From Actinomycetales bacterium (GTDB lineage Bacteria > Actinomycetota > Actinomycetes > Actinomycetales > Microbacteriaceae), in assembly GCA_015655445.1 (NCBI GenBank), contig JAATFA010000160.1:1-48713 (forward strand): DNA of 48,713 bases, written 5' to 3'. Both the position numbers and the translations under genes were made by a program. Below are positions 40,738-47,595 of this stretch, one piece after another. Each line of letters starts with the position of its first letter. The first letter of the stretch is position 1. The notes beneath the pieces are model-generated. The model saw only the letters and a list, made by a program, of their open reading frames with translations. It made no database searches and was not told the DNA's origin.

Positions 40738-41898
40738 TCAGTCCTTCTTAGCGTACGAGTGCGCGCCCGTGCCCGCATAGGCACCGCCCTCGACGATGAG
40801 GTACTCGGGGCGGATCGGGCGTCCCTCGAGGTGGCACTCGAGGATCTCGCGCGTGCCCGCCGCGTACCGCGCCTGCGACGGCAGGGACGTGCCCGAGGTG
40901 TGCGGGGTCATGCCGTGGTGCGGCATGAAGCGCCACGGGTGGTCGGGCGGAGCCGGTTGGGGATACCACACGTCGCCCGCGTAGCCGGCGAGCCGGCCGC
41001 TCTCGAGCGCACGCACGATCGCGTCGCGGTCGGCGATCGCCCCGCGTGCGGGGTTCACGATGTACGAGCCGCGGCGCATCGTGCTCAGCAGGTCGTCGTC
41101 GAGCAGGCCGCGCGTCTCGTCGGTGAGCGGCGCGTGCACCGTGAGCACGTCGATCCCGCGGACGAGCGAGCGGATGTCGTCGTGGAAGGTGAGCCCGTAC
41201 CGCTGCTCGACCTCGTCGGGGAGGCGATAGCGGTCGGTGTAGTGCAGGCGCACGCCGAAGGGGGCGAGGCGCTCGATGACGGCGCGCCCGATCCGGCCGG
41301 CGGCGAAGACGCCGACGTCCATGCCCTCGAGGTCGTAGGAGCGCTGTACCGCGTCCGCGATGTTCCAGCCGCCCTCGACGACGATCCGGTACTGCGGGAG
41401 GTAGTCGCGCACGAGGGCGAGCACCTGCATCACGGTGTGCTCGGCGACCCCGATGCTGTTGCTGTAGGTGACCTCGGCGACCGTGATGCCGCGCTCGATC
41501 GCCGTCGCGAGGTCGACGTGGTCGCTGCCGATGCCCGCCGTGATCGCGAGCGCGAGCCTCGTCGCCTTCGCGATGCGCTCGGGCGTCAGGTAGGCCGGCC
41601 AGAACGGCTGAGAGATGACGACGTCGGCGTCCACGAGCTCGCGCTCGAACTCCGAGTCGGGGCCGTCCTTGTCGCTCGTGACGACGAGCGTGTGCCCCGC
41701 CGCCTCGAGGAAGCGCCGCAGGCCGAGCTCGCCGGAGACCGACCCGAGCAGCTCGCCGGGCGTGAAGTCGATCGCGCTCGGCGTCGGGAGCGTCTGGCCG
41801 TTGGGGTACGCGTCGATGACGGGGATCGAGTCGCGCGCGTACGCGGGAGGATATCCGTCGACGGGATCCGGGTAGAGAACGAGCAGCACCTTCGCCAT
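40738..41898 (-). CDS. fdh: NAD-dependent formate dehydrogenase
   Basis: A 386-residue metal-independent formate dehydrogenase that oxidises formate to CO2 with NAD+. The substrate strip PFWPAYLTPERIAKA starts at P98; R285 (NPARGAI) and H333 (TPHTSGTS) follow. These lie one residue from the catalytic positions of the Pseudomonas enzyme (P97, R284, H332), so length and spacing are conserved. The NAD fold has GVFAAGRIGRAV. AGGAAGG precedes the ATG. It is a single gene followed by a LysR regulator; it likely removes formate from C1 or plant-derived metabolism. Confidence 0.95.
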   Translation of the reverse strand: MAKVLLVLYPDPVDGYPPAYARDSIPVIDAYPNGQTLPTPSAIDFTPGELLGSVSGELGLRRFLEAAGHTLVVTSDKDGPDSEFERELVDADVVISQPFWPAYLTPERIAKATRLALAITAGIGSDHVDLATAIERGITVAEVTYSNSIGVAEHTVMQVLALVRDYLPQYRIVVEGGWNIADAVQRSYDLEGMDVGVFAAGRIGRAVIERLAPFGVRLHYTDRYRLPDEVEQRYGLTFHDDIRSLVRGIDVLTVHAPLTDETRGLLDDDLLSTMRRGSYIVNPARGAIADRDAIVRALESGRLAGYAGDVWYPQPAPPDHPWRFMPHHGMTPHTSGTSLPSQARYAAGTREILECHLEGRPIRPEYLIVEGGAYAGTGAHSYAKKD

Positions 41899-42073
41899 GC
41901 GGGAGCCTTCCTGTCGTCGCGGCGACATGCCACGCGTCCAGTCTCCGCACGGAGGGAGGCGGCCTCCATCCGGCAGCGCCGCACGCGTGCTCGGCCGCAC
42001 CGCGCACCGGGCGGCGACGCGGCGCGGCCCGCCGGGCATGCCGCGTGCCGCGCGCCGGCGGAGCCCCGCACCA

Positions 42074-42102
42074 TTGACCCCTCTCCCGCGCGAGCGTAGA
42101 CT
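42074..42102 (+). promoter_or_regulatory. Promoter of Asp23 operon (TTGACC-17-TAGACT)
   Basis: TTGACC (42074-42079) and TAGACT (42097-42102) are separated by exactly 17 bp, the best housekeeping-type promoter in the window. Transcription would begin near 42109. Confidence 0.7.
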
Positions 42103-42117
42103 GAAGTCGTTGCTCCG

Positions 42118-42300
42118 GCCTCTTGGCAGCGAATGATTCGCTCAGCCTGAGAGGCACGTCTTGAAGCACGCATCGTCCGACGGTTCGCACGTCGGCTTCT
42201 CACGAGCCCTGCACGCGCGGGTCCCGCCGTCGTCGCACGGCTGACCGCGCCACGCTCTCATCCGCACCGCCTGCTCCGAGCGACGACGACCCGTCGTCGT
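42118..42300 (+). ncRNA. Structured 5' leader of Asp23 operon (candidate cis-regulatory RNA)
   Basis: Hairpin 1: GCCTCT (42118-42123) with AGAGGC (42150-42155) encloses the 15-bp palindrome AGCGAAT-G-ATTCGCT (42128-42142). Hairpin 2: CCGACG (42177-42182) with CGTCGG (42190-42195), 7-nt loop. Hairpin 3: ACGACGAC (42283-42290) with GTCGTCGT (42293-42300). All lie in the long untranslated leader, and no known riboswitch was recognised. The palindrome could instead be a protein operator just downstream of the start. Confidence 0.4.
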
Positions 42301-42370
42301 GCCCGGTCTCACCGGCCGAACCCCCGTCGCCTCGGGCGCGCGACGACCACGATCTGAGGAGATCAGGACC

Positions 42371-42814
42371 ATGGCAAACGCAACATTGACCCCCGTCGTC
42401 CGCGCAAGCACCGAGACCGGGCACGGCAAGACCGTCATCAACGACAGCGTCGTGGCGAAGATCGCGGGGATCGCCACGCGCGACACCGCCGGCGTCTACG
42501 CGCTCGGCGGCGGCGCGGCACGTGCGATCGGCGCGATCCGAGACGCGATGAACAACACCGACCTCGGCCAGGGCATCAGCGTCGAGGTCGGCGAGACGCA
42601 GGTCGCCGTCGACGTGAGCATCGTCGCCGAGTACCCCGTGCCGCTGCAGAAGGTCGGCGACGACGTGCGCGCCGCCGTCATCGGCGCGATCTCGACGCTC
42701 GTGGGCATGGAGGTGACCGAGGTGAACATCACGATCAACGACGTGCACATCTCCTCCGGCGACGACGACACGGCCGACGACGCCGCTCCCGCGGCGGCCG
42801 GCCGCGTGCAGTGA
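42371..42814 (+). CDS. Asp23/Gls24 family envelope stress protein
   Basis: A 147-residue cytoplasmic protein of the alkaline-shock family. The Asp23 core runs from GKTVINDSVVAKIAGIATRD through VYALGGG and VAVDVSIVAEYPVPL to VTEVNITINDVHI, followed by an acidic tail. In Firmicutes these proteins coat the membrane through the AmaP anchor; a homologous anchor is encoded three genes downstream of it. AGGA precedes the ATG. The operon's later genes each overlap the previous one, so stoichiometric production is likely. Confidence 0.93.
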   Translation: MANATLTPVVRASTETGHGKTVINDSVVAKIAGIATRDTAGVYALGGGAARAIGAIRDAMNNTDLGQGISVEVGETQVAVDVSIVAEYPVPLQKVGDDVRAAVIGAISTLVGMEVTEVNITINDVHISSGDDDTADDAAPAAAGRVQ

Positions 42815-43005
42815 TCTCATCCGCCAAGGTCGGGATCCTCGTCGGGGCGGTCCTCGCCCTGACGTGGATCGTCGTCGGGTTCTGGGCGTTCGTCGCGGTC
42901 GTGCTCGCGATGCTCCTCGGAGCGCTCGTGGGCCGCCTCGTCGACGGCACGCTCGACGTGCGCGGGCTCGTCGACGCGGTCCGCGGCAAGCGCTCCTCGT
43001 CGTGA
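42811..43005 (+). CDS. Small membrane protein of Asp23 operon (DUF2273-like)
   Basis: A 64-residue protein with one long or two short hydrophobic segments (ILVGAVLALTWIVVGFWAF, then VVLAMLLGALVGRLVDG) and a basic C-terminus (VRGKRSSS). The GTG overlaps the Asp23 stop as GTGA (42811-42814). Small DUF2273-type membrane proteins accompany Asp23 and AmaP in many genomes. It probably helps anchor or organise the Asp23 layer. Confidence 0.85.
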   Translation: MISSAKVGILVGAVLALTWIVVGFWAFVAVVLAMLLGALVGRLVDGTLDVRGLVDAVRGKRSSS

Positions 43006-43379
43006 CCCTCGCACGCGCATCCGCGGACAGCCCCTCGCGAGGGCGCACGCGCGTCACCTCGCGAGCGCTGAGCCGCGTCGTCGCGGCGGTCGCCGCCGAA
43101 TCCCTCGACGTGCCCGTCGAGAACGTGCGCGTCGAGCTCGGGGACGAGCGCGGCGCGCTCGCGGTCACCGTGAGCACGCGCGTCGCCGTCACGACCGCTC
43201 GGAGCCCACGAGACCGCGACGGCCTCCTCGCCCGATCCGGCGGCGCCCTTCTCGAGCGCTCCGAGCGTGCGCAGCGGACCCTCCGCGACCGCGTGCCCGC
43301 CCTCACGGGGGCGAGGCTCGGACCGGTCACGATCCGCTTCACGGGAGCCGCGCCGCGGCCCGAGGAGCGCGTCCGATGA
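43002..43379 (+). CDS. Asp23-like hypothetical protein
   Basis: A 125-residue protein whose centre (VTSRALSRVVAAVAAESLDV, ENVRVELGDERGALAVTVS) resembles an Asp23 half-domain. The N-terminus is basic and disordered. The GTG at 43002 overlaps the previous stop as GTGA, and its own stop overlaps the next ATG. It seems to be a diverged Asp23 paralogue acting with the first gene; function is inferred from context. Confidence 0.8.
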   Translation: MTLARASADSPSRGRTRVTSRALSRVVAAVAAESLDVPVENVRVELGDERGALAVTVSTRVAVTTARSPRDRDGLLARSGGALLERSERAQRTLRDRVPALTGARLGPVTIRFTGAAPRPEERVR

Positions 43380-43957
43380 GCGGCGGCCCGCCCTACGCGC
43401 GCATCCGCCGCCGCGAGACCCACTCCCCCCGCTCGGTCGCCGCGATCGCCCTCGCGATCGCCCTCATGCTCGTCTTCGCCTGGCTCGCCGTCGAGATCGT
43501 GCTCGGGCTGCTCGGGGCCCCGCCGCTGCTCGTCCCGCCGCGCGCGATCGCGACGGCGACGGTCGAGGCGACGTCCCTTCCCGTCCCGGCGCTCGTCGCC
43601 GGCGGCATCGTCGTCGCGCTCGTCGGCATCGCGCTCCTCGCGCTCGCGCTCGCTCCCGGCCGCCGCCCGCGGCACACGATCGCGTCCGCGCACGCGCTCG
43701 TCGTCGTCGACGACGAGGTCGTCGCGTCCGCGCTCGCCCGGAGCGCCGCGCTCACCGCGGGCGTCGATGCCGGCCAGACGCGCGTCACGGTCTCCCGGCG
43801 CCACGCGGACGTGCGGCTGACCCCGCACTCGGGCTTCCCCGTCGATAGCGACGCCGTGCGCGACGCCCTCGCGCGCGAGCTCGACGCGTACGGCCTCGAG
43901 CCCGCGGTGCGCGCGCGTCGCGTGTCCGTGACCGCCGAGGGGCGGGTCGGCGCATGA
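43376..43957 (+). CDS. DUF6286-like membrane protein of Asp23 operon
   Basis: A 193-residue protein with a basic N-terminus, two transmembrane segments (AAIALAIALMLVFAWLAVEI; LVAGGIVVALVGIALLALAL) and a cytoplasmic C-terminal alpha/beta domain (HALVVVDDEVVASALARSAA, VTVSRRHADVRLTP). It resembles actinobacterial DUF6286 proteins found in Asp23 loci. ATGA overlaps link it to both neighbours. Likely a membrane partner of the Asp23-type proteins. Confidence 0.82.
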   Translation: MSGGPPYARIRRRETHSPRSVAAIALAIALMLVFAWLAVEIVLGLLGAPPLLVPPRAIATATVEATSLPVPALVAGGIVVALVGIALLALALAPGRRPRHTIASAHALVVVDDEVVASALARSAALTAGVDAGQTRVTVSRRHADVRLTPHSGFPVDSDAVRDALARELDAYGLEPAVRARRVSVTAEGRVGA

Positions 43958-44610
43958 ACCGCACGAACCGCTTCGCAAACCGCCTGCTGCTGGCCGTCGT
44001 CGGCCTCGTGCTGCTCGTGCTCGGTCTCGGCGCGATCGGACTGGCCCTCGCCGGCGGACTCGCCGCGGGCTGGGACGCGACGGCGCCGCGTGTCCTCGCG
44101 CGCGTCGAGGCGTGGCTGCGCGCGAGCCCCATCGCGCCGTCCGGTCCGAGCTGGCCGCTCGTCGCCGCGATCGCCCTCCTCGTGCTCGCGATCGTCGGCC
44201 TCCTCGCGTTCGCGCTCCGACAGGGCCGTGGGCGTACCGGCCGCCTCCTCGTGCACGACTCGGGCGACGGCGGCACGACGATCGTCGAGGCAGCCGTCGC
44301 GGCCGACGTCCTGCGACATGCGCTCGCACAGCGCGCCGAGGTGGTCTCCTCGCACGTGTCCGCCTACACCGTGCACGGCACGCCCGTGCTCGAGGTCGCC
44401 GTCGCGTGTCGGCGCGGCACGTCGCCGCGCGCGATGAGCGAGGCCGTCGAGGGCTCCCTGCGCGACCTCTCCGCGCTCGTGGGCGCCGATGTCCCCGCCC
44501 TCGTGCGCATCGGCGGCGGCCTGCGGACGCGGTTCTCGGCCCCGCAGCGCCTCGCCCTCGCGACGGCCGTCGGCGCGGAAGCACCGGCGGACGCGCACCC
44601 GCCCCGCTGA
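43954..44610 (+). CDS. amaP: Alkaline shock response membrane anchor (AmaP-like)
   Basis: A 218-residue protein with two transmembrane segments (LLLAVVGLVLLVLGLGAIGL; LVAAIALLVLAIVGLLAFAL) separated by about 50 residues, then a cytoplasmic Asp23-interacting type domain (VHDSGDGGTTIVEAAVAAD, TPVLEVAVACRRGTSPRAM). This layout matches AmaP, which tethers Asp23 to the membrane. It is the fifth and last gene of the operon, joined by ATGA (43954-43957). The symbol is by architecture. Confidence 0.85.
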   Translation: MNRTNRFANRLLLAVVGLVLLVLGLGAIGLALAGGLAAGWDATAPRVLARVEAWLRASPIAPSGPSWPLVAAIALLVLAIVGLLAFALRQGRGRTGRLLVHDSGDGGTTIVEAAVAADVLRHALAQRAEVVSSHVSAYTVHGTPVLEVAVACRRGTSPRAMSEAVEGSLRDLSALVGADVPALVRIGGGLRTRFSAPQRLALATAVGAEAPADAHPPR

Positions 44611-44671
44611 CGCGCGCGCCTCCACGCGCATTCCGCCAGCCCGTGCCTGCGGATGCTGCCAGGTCCGCGGC

Positions 44672-44688
44672 CCCAGGGCAGGCCTGGG
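44672..44688. terminator. Stem-loop after Asp23 operon
   Basis: CCCAGG-GCAGG-CCTGGG lies 62 bp after the amaP-like stop and ends 2 bp before the candidate -10 box of the next gene, so it may terminate the operon and overlap the next promoter. Confidence 0.45.
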
Positions 44689-44690
44689 CG

Positions 44691-44723
44691 TAGGGTGACA
44701 GGCACGCGCAACGGTGGTTGCGC
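44691..44723 (+). promoter_or_regulatory. Promoter box and 5' hairpin of first GAF-ANTAR gene
   Basis: TAGGGT (44691-44696) would start transcription near 44703. A perfect hairpin GCGCAAC-GGTG-GTTGCGC (44706-44723) then lies at the very 5' end of the leader. ANTAR proteins bind RNA hairpins, so self-regulation is possible. This one has a tetraloop, not the hexaloop pair of known ANTAR targets. Confidence 0.35.
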
Positions 44724-44783
44724 ACACGGTCGACGCCCGGTTTGCGTGCCGATCTTGCCGCATGCGAGGTCCGCGAGCCGCTC

Positions 44784-45488
44784 ATGACCGATGATGTTCC
44801 GGCATTCGACCCGCTGACCCCGCCCGGCGTCCCCGCGTGGGAATGGGGCGAGGACCTGTGCGCTCCCTTCGTCTCCCTGCTCCCCGTCTCCGGCGCGTCC
44901 ATCTGCGTCGTCCACGGGCAGACCGGGCACTGGACGGTGTGCGCGAGCGATCCCCTCGCCGCGCGCCTCGACACGCTGCAGTTCGAGCTCGGCGAGGGAC
45001 CGCAGTGGCTCGTCGCCCGCAGCAGGCGACCCGTCGTGAGCGCGGACGTCGTGCACGACGCGTCCCCGGACTGGCCCGTCTTCGGCAGCGCCGTCGTCGC
45101 GCTCGGCGTCGGCGCGCTCTTCGCGTTCCCGATCACGATCGGCGCCGTCATGATCGGGGTCGTCGACCTCTACCGGCGCACGCCCGGATCGCTCGACCGC
45201 CGGGCGACCGCGCAAGCCCTCGCCCTCGCCCGGAGCGTCGCCGCGCCCGCCGTGCGCGAGGCGCTGCGCTCGGTGCGGGCCGATCGCGCCGCGGGCCCCG
45301 CGAGGGCGCCCGCCCTGCGACGCGAGGTCCATCAGGCCGTCGGGATGGTCCTCGTGCAGATGGACGTCTCCCCCGCCGAGGCGCTCGACCTCCTGCGGGC
45401 GCGCGCGTTCGCCACGACCCGCACGCTCGAGGAGGTCGCCCGCGACGTCGTGGAGGGCCGCATCGACTTCCGGCATCTGCCGGGCTGA
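44784..45488 (+). CDS. GAF and ANTAR domain-containing protein
   Basis: A 234-residue putative RNA-binding antiterminator. The N-terminal GAF-like sensor spans about 20-165 (SICVVHGQTGHWTVCASDPL, LGVGALFAFPITIGAVMIG). The C-terminal ANTAR domain (LRREVHQAVGMVLVQMDVSP through TTRTLEEVARDVVEGRI) has the three-helix RNA-binding form. The ATG at 44784 lacks a strong ribosome binding site. It lies directly behind the Asp23 operon and before a second GAF-ANTAR gene, which suggests linked stress signalling. Confidence 0.9.
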   Translation: MTDDVPAFDPLTPPGVPAWEWGEDLCAPFVSLLPVSGASICVVHGQTGHWTVCASDPLAARLDTLQFELGEGPQWLVARSRRPVVSADVVHDASPDWPVFGSAVVALGVGALFAFPITIGAVMIGVVDLYRRTPGSLDRRATAQALALARSVAAPAVREALRSVRADRAAGPARAPALRREVHQAVGMVLVQMDVSPAEALDLLRARAFATTRTLEEVARDVVEGRIDFRHLPG

Positions 45489-45496
45489 GCACGGCA

Positions 45497-45502
45497 TAGC
45501 AT
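45497..45502 (+). promoter_or_regulatory. Candidate -10 box of second GAF-ANTAR gene
   Basis: TAGCAT lies 22 bp before the ATG, followed by a GAGGGG ribosome binding site, so the second ANTAR gene may be expressed separately from the first. Confidence 0.35.
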
Positions 45503-45524
45503 TGCAGGTGAGGACGAGGGGACG

Positions 45525-46271
45525 ATGATGGGCAAGATGTCCCGAGAGAGCCGCCTGAACGCCGCTTTCGTCCTCGTCGCGGACACCCTCACGGCCGACT
45601 ACGACGTCGTCGACCTGCTCCACACGCTCGTGAACGAGTGCACCGAGATCGTCGCGGCGCAAGCGGGCGGCCTCCTCCTCGTCGACGCCGACGGCAACCC
45701 GCAGGTCGTCGCCTCGACGAGCGAGAGCGCGGACCTCGTGGAGATCCTGCAGCTCGCGGCCGGGGCCGGACCGTGCCTCGACTGCTTCGCGACGGGCAAG
45801 CAGATCGCGGTGCCCGACATCGCCTCGGGAGGCGACCAGTGGCCCGCCTTCCGCGAGGCCGCCCTGCAGCAGGGCTTCCACTCGGTGCACGCGATCCCGC
45901 TCCGGCTGCGCGGGGACACGATCGGCACCATGAACCTCTTCGGAGCGTCGGTCGGGCGCCTCAGCCGGCGCAACGCCGCAGCCGCGCAAGCGCTCGCGGA
46001 CGTCGCGACGATCGGGATCCTGCAGGAGCGCGTGGCCTCGCACGCGAACGTCGTCGCCGAGCAGCTCCAGCGGGCCCTCGACAGCCGTGTGCTCATCGAG
46101 CAGGCCAAGGGCGCGATCGCGCAGGCGAACGGCACGTCGATGGACGAGTCGTTCGCCGCCCTGCGCCGCTACGCGCGCAACCACAACCTCACGCTCCACG
46201 CCGTCTCGGAGGCCGTCACGGCGCGCACGCTCGACATCCGCGCCGTCACGGGCGACCGCACGTCGCGGTAG
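45525..46271 (+). CDS. GAF and ANTAR domain-containing protein
   Basis: A 248-residue putative transcription antiterminator. The GAF domain (LLHTLVNECTEIVAAQAGGL, GPCLDCFATGKQIAVPDI, MNLFGASVGRLS) precedes an ANTAR domain (LQRALDSRVLIEQAKGAIAQ, then TSMDESFAALRRYARNHNL). The order and length match the common actinobacterial type. GAGGGG lies before ATGATG; the second ATG (45528) is possible. It starts 36 bp after the first GAF-ANTAR gene. The two are of the same family but differ clearly in sequence. The GAF ligand is unknown. Confidence 0.93.
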   Translation: MMGKMSRESRLNAAFVLVADTLTADYDVVDLLHTLVNECTEIVAAQAGGLLLVDADGNPQVVASTSESADLVEILQLAAGAGPCLDCFATGKQIAVPDIASGGDQWPAFREAALQQGFHSVHAIPLRLRGDTIGTMNLFGASVGRLSRRNAAAAQALADVATIGILQERVASHANVVAEQLQRALDSRVLIEQAKGAIAQANGTSMDESFAALRRYARNHNLTLHAVSEAVTARTLDIRAVTGDRTSR

Positions 46272-46320
46272 CCCCTCGGCGGTCGGGCTCCCCGGGCCTC
46301 GGCTCCTCGGCGCGCGGGTG

Positions 46321-47595
46321 CTAGGACCTCTCGGCGCGGCGCGCGGCCCAGCTCGCGGACGGCGAGACGCCGTTGAGCCGGTAGTCGCCCACGGCGCGCT
46401 CGCGGTAGATGAGCGGGTTGTGGGAGGCGATCGTGCGGGCGTTGCGCCAATGGCGGTCGAGCCGGCGGTCCTCGCTCGTCGCGGACGCTCCGCCGACCTC
46501 GAAGAGCTCGGTCACGGCGTCGAGCACGAGGGGGATCACCGTCGTCTGCGCCTCGAACGCGCCCACCTCGACGCGGTCGAACGCGGCCTGGTCCGCCGTG
46601 CCGGCGAGCCCGGCCTCGCGCACCTCGTCGAGCTCGTCGGCGACCGCGAGCACGATCCTCTCCGCCGCGGAGGCCTTCGCGGAGACCCGACCGACCACGC
46701 CGAGCACGAGCGGGTCGGTGCGCGGGCTGCTCGTGCCGGGCACGCCGAAGGTGCGCGTGCGCGGCCGCACGAACTCGATCGTGTCCTCGAGCGCACGCCG
46801 CGCGATGCCGGCGAGCGCCGCGAGCAGCACGAGCTGGTAGAAGGCGGTGATCGCGGCGTGCGCGCCCGCCTCGTCGGCTGAGAAGCGGATCACCTGGTCG
46901 TCCTCGACGACGACGTCCTCGAAGCGCGTCGTGCCACTCCCGGTGAGACGCTGCCCGAAGCCGTCCCAGTCGTCCAGGCGCGTCACGCCGGGCGCGTCGG
47001 CGGGGAGCGCGACGCCGACGTGGTCGTCGCCGAGCGTCGCTGTCGCCCAGATCCAGTCCGCGAAGATCGTGCCCGTGCTGTAGTACTTCGTTCCGTTCAG
47101 CCGGAACCGGGACCCGTCGGGGCGCAACGCGGTGGTCGAGGCCGTCTCCGCCCCCCGCTCGGCCTGCGCGTTGCCGAACAGCACGCCGTCCGCGGCGAGG
47201 CGGAGCCAGCGTGCCTGCGCGGGACGGTCCCGTGCCGCGAGCCGGCCCTCGACGAAGGCGAAGTGCCCGCGCAGCAGCTGCGGCAGGTTCGAGTCGGCCG
47301 ATCCGAGGTCGATGAGCAGCGTGAACAGCTGCCGGAGCGTGACCCCGAAGCCGCCCTGCTCGACCGGCACGCGCAGCGCGCCGAACCCGGCGGCCTTCAG
47401 CTCGTCGACGGCGTCGAAGGGCAGCCGACGCTGCTGCTCGCGCTCGACGGCCCCGTCCCGGATGCGGGCGAGCACGGGAGCGAACTGCGCGCGCAGCCCG
47501 TCGGTCGCCGATCGATCGGCCACGCGCCGGTCGGTCGCAGGTCCGTCGGTCGCAGGCCCTTCGGTCGTCGGGTCGACGAGATCCTGAGCGGTCAT
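46321..47595 (-). CDS. Acyl-CoA dehydrogenase-fold flavin oxidoreductase (SfnB/DszC-like)
   Basis: A 424-residue protein with the three-part acyl-CoA dehydrogenase fold (LPFDAVDELKAAGFGALRVP; GNAQAERGAETASTT; LNGTKYYSTGT). The sequence branch and the ABC transporter partner resemble SfnB/DszC-like flavin-dependent monooxygenases used to scavenge sulfur from organosulfur compounds, not fatty-acid dehydrogenases. The N-terminus has a short Thr/Asp/Ala repeat (TDGPATDRRVADRSATDG). The ATG overlaps the transporter stop as ATGA (47592-47595). The substrate is inferred from family only. Confidence 0.82.
   Translation of the reverse strand: MTAQDLVDPTTEGPATDGPATDRRVADRSATDGLRAQFAPVLARIRDGAVEREQQRRLPFDAVDELKAAGFGALRVPVEQGGFGVTLRQLFTLLIDLGSADSNLPQLLRGHFAFVEGRLAARDRPAQARWLRLAADGVLFGNAQAERGAETASTTALRPDGSRFRLNGTKYYSTGTIFADWIWATATLGDDHVGVALPADAPGVTRLDDWDGFGQRLTGSGTTRFEDVVVEDDQVIRFSADEAGAHAAITAFYQLVLLAALAGIARRALEDTIEFVRPRTRTFGVPGTSSPRTDPLVLGVVGRVSAKASAAERIVLAVADELDEVREAGLAGTADQAAFDRVEVGAFEAQTTVIPLVLDAVTELFEVGGASATSEDRRLDRHWRNARTIASHNPLIYRERAVGDYRLNGVSPSASWAARRAERS

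Larger units (their letters stand above)
41899..42370. other. 472-bp divergent intergenic region with promoter and structured leader
   Basis: Between fdh (leftward) and the Asp23 operon (rightward). 41899-42073 is very G+C-rich with one hairpin (GGAGGC-G-GCCTCC near 41957) and no clear fdh promoter. 42074-42102 is a near-consensus promoter. 42103-42370 is an approximately 265-nt leader with at least three stem-loops and no convincing ORF. Confidence 0.8.

Noticed and set aside
41899-42073. Small plus-strand ORF upstream of the Asp23 promoter
   Set aside because: It is Arg/Pro-rich, without a ribosome binding site, and runs through the predicted promoter.
44706-44723. Canonical ANTAR-binding RNA
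   Set aside because: Known targets are paired stems with hexaloops; this is one stem with a tetraloop.
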